A DNA stretch of 64,000 nt, from the NCBI GenBank assembly GCA_014649555.1, contig BMTG01000009.1, positions 310,001-374,000 of the forward strand, read 5' to 3'. Shown here in pieces: positions 61,092 through 64,000 of this stretch. Position 1 is the stretch's first letter; each line of letters starts with the position of its first letter. The stretch comes from Streptomyces globisporus (GTDB lineage: Bacteria > Actinomycetota > Actinomycetes > Streptomycetales > Streptomycetaceae). The notes beneath the pieces are model-generated. The model was given only the letters and a program-made list of their open reading frames with translations. It ran no database searches and was not told the origin of the DNA. The position numbers and the translations under genes are program-made.

Positions 61092-63111
61092 GAGTGGTGT
61101 CCTCCTGGTCGGAATTCTGTACGCCGTTGCCCACGCCACCGGGACGTTCCGGGGCCTGGCGTGCCACGACGCGTGCACCGTTACCGGGCAGCGCGGCGGG
61201 GTGCACCGACGAGGGCGCGCCGTTACGGACGGCAGGGCCGCGACCGGGCAGCGGGGAACGGCCGCCCGCGCCGGGCTGGGGCGGCACAGACATCAGGCGG
61301 TGGTCGCCCGACGTCCCCGACCCGGCGTCGTCGCGTGCCCGGTCCTCCCGGTTGCGCCGCGAGTCCTCGGGCTCCAGAGGTATCGGCGAACCGCGCAGGG
61401 GCTCGTCCGCCGTACGCGGCAGGGTCAGCCGGAACTGGGAGCCGCCGCCGGGCTCGCCCCAGGCCTGGAGCCAGCCGCCGTGCAGCCGGGCGTCCTCGAC
61501 CGCGATGGAGAGGCCGAGGCCGGTCCCGCCGGTCGTCCGGGCGCGCGCCGGGTCGGCACGCCAGAACCGGTTGAAGACACGGGTCGCCTCGCCGGGCTTG
61601 AGCCCGACCCCGTAGTCCCGGACGGCCACGGCGACCGCGCCCTGTGCGACGCCCATCCGCACCACGACGTCCCGGCCCTCGCCGTGCTCGACGGCGTTGA
61701 CGACGAGGTTACGCAGGACGCGTTCGACGCGGCGGGCATCGGCCTCGGCGATCACGGGCTGGTCGTCGCCGACGACGAGGATCCGGGTGCCCTTGCGCTC
61801 GGCGAGCGGTTCGGCGCCGCCGATCACCCGGTGCACCACGGTCCGCAGGTCTATCGGCTCGGCCTCCAGGGCCGCGGCGCCCGCGTCGAAGCGGCTGATC
61901 TCCAGCAGATCGGCGAGCAGCGACTCGAACCGGTCGAGCTGGTCGCCCAGCAGCTCGGCGGAGCGTGCGGTGACGGGGTCGAAGTCGGCGCGGGCCTCGT
62001 GGATGACATCGGCGGCCATCCGCACGGTCGTGAGGGGGGTCCGCAGCTCGTGCGAGACGTCGGAGACGAAACGCCGCTGCATCCGGGAGAGCTCCTCCAG
62101 CTGCTGGATCTTCAGCTGGAGGTTCTGGGCCATCTTGTTGAAGGCCTCGCCGAGCCGGGCGATGTCGTCCTCGCCGGTGACCTTCATCCGTTCCTGGAGC
62201 TTGCCCGCGGAGAGCCGCTCGGCGATGCCGGCCGCCATCCGCACCGGGGTGACGACCTGCCGCACCACGAACCAGGCGATGGCCCCGAGCAGCACGACGA
62301 CGAAGAGTCCGGCGGTCGCCAGGGTCGTCTTGACCAGGGCCAGGGACTTCTCCTCCTGCGTGAGCGGGAAGAGGTAGTACAGCTCGTAGGGCTGCTGATC
62401 GATGTCGTAGAGCCGCTTGCCGACGACGAGCCCCGGCTGCGACTCGTTGCCGTACGAGTACTGGATCAGGGAGTACGTCTGGTACGCGCCCTGCCCCTTG
62501 CTCACGTTCTGCCGCAGGCGCTCGGGCACGCTGGACGCCTCGACGCTGCCGGAACCGCGCGCGGCACGGCTGCCCGCCCCCTCGGTCACGGAATCGGCGC
62601 TGAGCGCCACCACATTGAAGGCGTTCTTACCGCCGCTGGCGAGCTGGTCGACGAGCTCGGTGCGCCAGGAGGTGCTCCCGGTCATGCCGTCGGCGCCCTC
62701 GCTCCCCTGGCCGCCGGGGGCGAGGGGAGCGTTCGCCTTCTCCTGGGCCGCGGCGAAACCGCCGGCGGCCTGGGTCTGGGCGGCCTTGCCCTTGGCGTCG
62801 AGCAGGCCGTTGCGTACCTGTCCGATGACGACGAAGCCGAGCAGCAGCACGACCCCGATCGACATCAGGAGGGTGCCCGCGACAACGCGGAGCTGCAGAT
62901 TGCGCCGCCACAACCGGACGGCGGGCAGCAACGGACGGCGCACCCACCGCATCAGCAACCGCGGTACGGGCCCGCCGGGCGTCCGGTCCTCGAACAACCG
63001 GCCGCCCTGCAGGAAACGGCTCATACGTGACGCCTTCCGACCCGAGCCGGCAGCCCGCTCCGTACGGACTCCCGGCTCACCGGGCCCCGGAGCAGCACTG
63101 CCTCGGGCCAT
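61081..63111 (-). CDS. mtrB: Sensor histidine kinase MtrB
   Basis: 676 residues. Two membrane segments (about 75-100 and 265-285) flank an extracytoplasmic sensor domain of about 165 residues. HAMP follows (VVTPVRMAAGIAERLSAG), then the dimerisation helix with the phosphorylated His in SDVSHELRTPLTTVRM, and the ATPase boxes N (NLVVNAVEHGEGRD), G1 (RDYGVGLKPGEATRVF) and G2 (GGTGLGLSIAVEDARLHGG). The last about 90 residues are disordered. One nucleotide separates it from the mtrA stop. It phosphorylates MtrA. Confidence 0.96.
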   Translation of the reverse strand: MARGSAAPGPGEPGVRTERAAGSGRKASRMSRFLQGGRLFEDRTPGGPVPRLLMRWVRRPLLPAVRLWRRNLQLRVVAGTLLMSIGVVLLLGFVVIGQVRNGLLDAKGKAAQTQAAGGFAAAQEKANAPLAPGGQGSEGADGMTGSTSWRTELVDQLASGGKNAFNVVALSADSVTEGAGSRAARGSGSVEASSVPERLRQNVSKGQGAYQTYSLIQYSYGNESQPGLVVGKRLYDIDQQPYELYYLFPLTQEEKSLALVKTTLATAGLFVVVLLGAIAWFVVRQVVTPVRMAAGIAERLSAGKLQERMKVTGEDDIARLGEAFNKMAQNLQLKIQQLEELSRMQRRFVSDVSHELRTPLTTVRMAADVIHEARADFDPVTARSAELLGDQLDRFESLLADLLEISRFDAGAAALEAEPIDLRTVVHRVIGGAEPLAERKGTRILVVGDDQPVIAEADARRVERVLRNLVVNAVEHGEGRDVVVRMGVAQGAVAVAVRDYGVGLKPGEATRVFNRFWRADPARARTTGGTGLGLSIAVEDARLHGGWLQAWGEPGGGSQFRLTLPRTADEPLRGSPIPLEPEDSRRNREDRARDDAGSGTSGDHRLMSVPPQPGAGGRSPLPGRGPAVRNGAPSSVHPAALPGNGARVVARQAPERPGGVGNGVQNSDQEDTTRGY

Positions 63112-63112
63112 C

Positions 63113-63802
63113 TCAGCTCGGTCCGGCCTTGTAGCCGACGCCTCGGACCGTCACCACGATCTCCGGCCGTTCCGGGTCCTTCTCGACCTTGGAACGCAGA
63201 CGCTGGACATGAACATTGACCAGGCGGGTGTCGGCCGCGTGGCGGTAACCCCACACCTGCTCCAGCAGGACCTCACGGGTGAAGACCTGCCACGGCTTGC
63301 GGGCGAGCGCGACCAGCAGGTCGAACTCCAGCGGAGTCAGGGCGATCGACTGCCCCTCCCGCTTCACGGAGTGGCCGGCCACGTCGATGACCAGGTCACC
63401 GATGGTCAGCTGCTCCGGCGCGGGCTCTTCGGACCGCCGCAGACGTGCCCTGATCCGGGCAACCAACTCCTTAGGTTTGAACGGCTTGACGATGTAGTCG
63501 TCGGCCCCGGACTCCAGGCCGACCACGACATCGACGGTGTCGCTCTTGGCAGTGAGCATGACGATCGGCACACCGGACTCGGCCCTGATCAGCCTGCACA
63601 CCTCGATGCCGTCCCTACCGGGCAGCATGAGGTCGAGCAGCACCAGGTCCGGCTTGGCCTCACGAAATGCGGCCAGTGCCTTGTCGCCGTCCGCTACGAA
63701 CGACGGCTCGAAACCTTCTCCACGCAGCACAATCCCGAGCATCTCGGCCAGTGCGGTGTCGTCGTCGACGACAAGGACGCGTCCCTTCATAATCGACATC
63801 AT
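63113..63802 (-). CDS. mtrA: Response regulator MtrA (OmpR family)
   Basis: 229 residues. The receiver domain has VLVVDDDTALAEML, phosphoacceptor Asp in DLVLLDLMLPGRDG (about residue 56) and the conserved Lys in VKPFKPKELVARIRA. The C-terminal winged helix has LTPLEFDLLVALARKPWQVF and HAADTRLVNVHVQRLRSK. The ATG at 63802 (MMSIMKG) or the one at 63790 could serve as start. In Streptomyces MtrA controls development, cell-wall and antibiotic genes. Only 4 nt separate it from the mtnA stop codon. Confidence 0.97.
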   Translation of the reverse strand: MMSIMKGRVLVVDDDTALAEMLGIVLRGEGFEPSFVADGDKALAAFREAKPDLVLLDLMLPGRDGIEVCRLIRAESGVPIVMLTAKSDTVDVVVGLESGADDYIVKPFKPKELVARIRARLRRSEEPAPEQLTIGDLVIDVAGHSVKREGQSIALTPLEFDLLVALARKPWQVFTREVLLEQVWGYRHAADTRLVNVHVQRLRSKVEKDPERPEIVVTVRGVGYKAGPS

Positions 63803-63806
63803 CCCA

Positions 63807-64000
63807 TTAGCTAATCGTTACCTGCGATGACCTGGCACACAGCTCGGCCAGCCCGACCCCCGTGACCGGGGAAATTGCACCCTCCTCCGTGACGATCGCC
63901 GTGATCAGTTCCGGCGGCGTGACGTCGAAGGCCGGGTTGTACGCCGGGGCTCCGAGGGGTGCGACAACGATCCCGCCTCCACCGTTGGCCGATACACCTT
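63807..64000 (-). CDS. mtnA: Methylthioribose-1-phosphate isomerase, C-terminal end
   Basis: Only the last 63 residues are in the window, ending at the TAA at 63807-63809. The block [23 protein letters not shown] is the C-terminal signature of MtnA and related eIF2B-like isomerases, which act in methionine salvage. The stop lies 4 nt before the mtrA start, so mtnA and mtrA may share transcripts, an unusual pairing of metabolism and envelope regulation. Confidence 0.85.
   Translation of the reverse strand, partial: GVSANGGGGIVVAPLGAPAYNPAFDVTPPELITAIVTEEGAISPVTGVGLAELCARSSQVTIS

Overview
The window is a high-GC actinobacterial chromosome segment, almost certainly Streptomyces. The evidence is the extreme G/C bias at third codon positions, the GTG and TTG starts, LAxTG-type surface anchoring, MtrAB-LpqB, long-form HPF, the large NAD-glutamate dehydrogenase, and a gene order that (from memory) matches the Streptomyces core around ssrA-smpB-ftsEX-prfB-pkaAB and secA-hpf-lpqB-mtrBA. 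No integrase, transposase, CRISPR array or tRNA was seen. Accessory character is limited to the cell-wall glycopolymer block and repeat-rich gene ends.

Layout. 1-3787: the start of a NodB-type polysaccharide deacetylase behind a one-pass membrane protein, then a LysR regulator divergent from an MFS transporter. 3792-10699: translation and division genes: tmRNA (ssrA), smpB, an S41 protease, ftsX, ftsE, a 65-residue zinc-ribbon membrane protein, a Thr-rich LAxTG surface protein and prfB. 10781-18204: two receptor-type Ser/Thr kinases (pkaB, pkaA) divergent from a giant FHA-FtsK/SpoIIIE-like ATPase. 18480-22190: a sugar-type ABC importer (binding lipoprotein and two permeases, no ATPase), one permease carrying a large inserted extracytoplasmic domain.

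22395-42894: a wall glycopolymer block. It has five CDP-glycerol glycerophosphotransferase-type proteins, four with an N-terminal GT2 domain, plus a GT4 glycosyltransferase, two methyltransferases, a polytopic membrane protein, a TetR regulator and a TagGH-type export ABC transporter. Together these look sufficient to assemble, decorate and export a teichoic-acid-like polymer. 42899-49345: the large gdh gene, with clusters of a dispersed GC-rich repeat at the two convergent gene junctions around it; one repeat array has become the C-terminus of a DJ-1/PfpI protein.

49386-64000: HAD phosphatase, two small hypotheticals, secA, a GNAT acetyltransferase, a YcaQ-type DNA glycosylase with a PafBC/RecA-NDp-like promoter placed for leaderless transcription, an orphan NarL-type response regulator, hpf, a ComF-like phosphoribosyltransferase, and the envelope-stress operon mtrA-mtrB-lpqB immediately behind the end of mtnA. 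Several starts (LysR gene, prfB, HAD gene, YcaQ-like gene) lie 6-7 nt after a -10-like hexamer, suggesting leaderless mRNAs.
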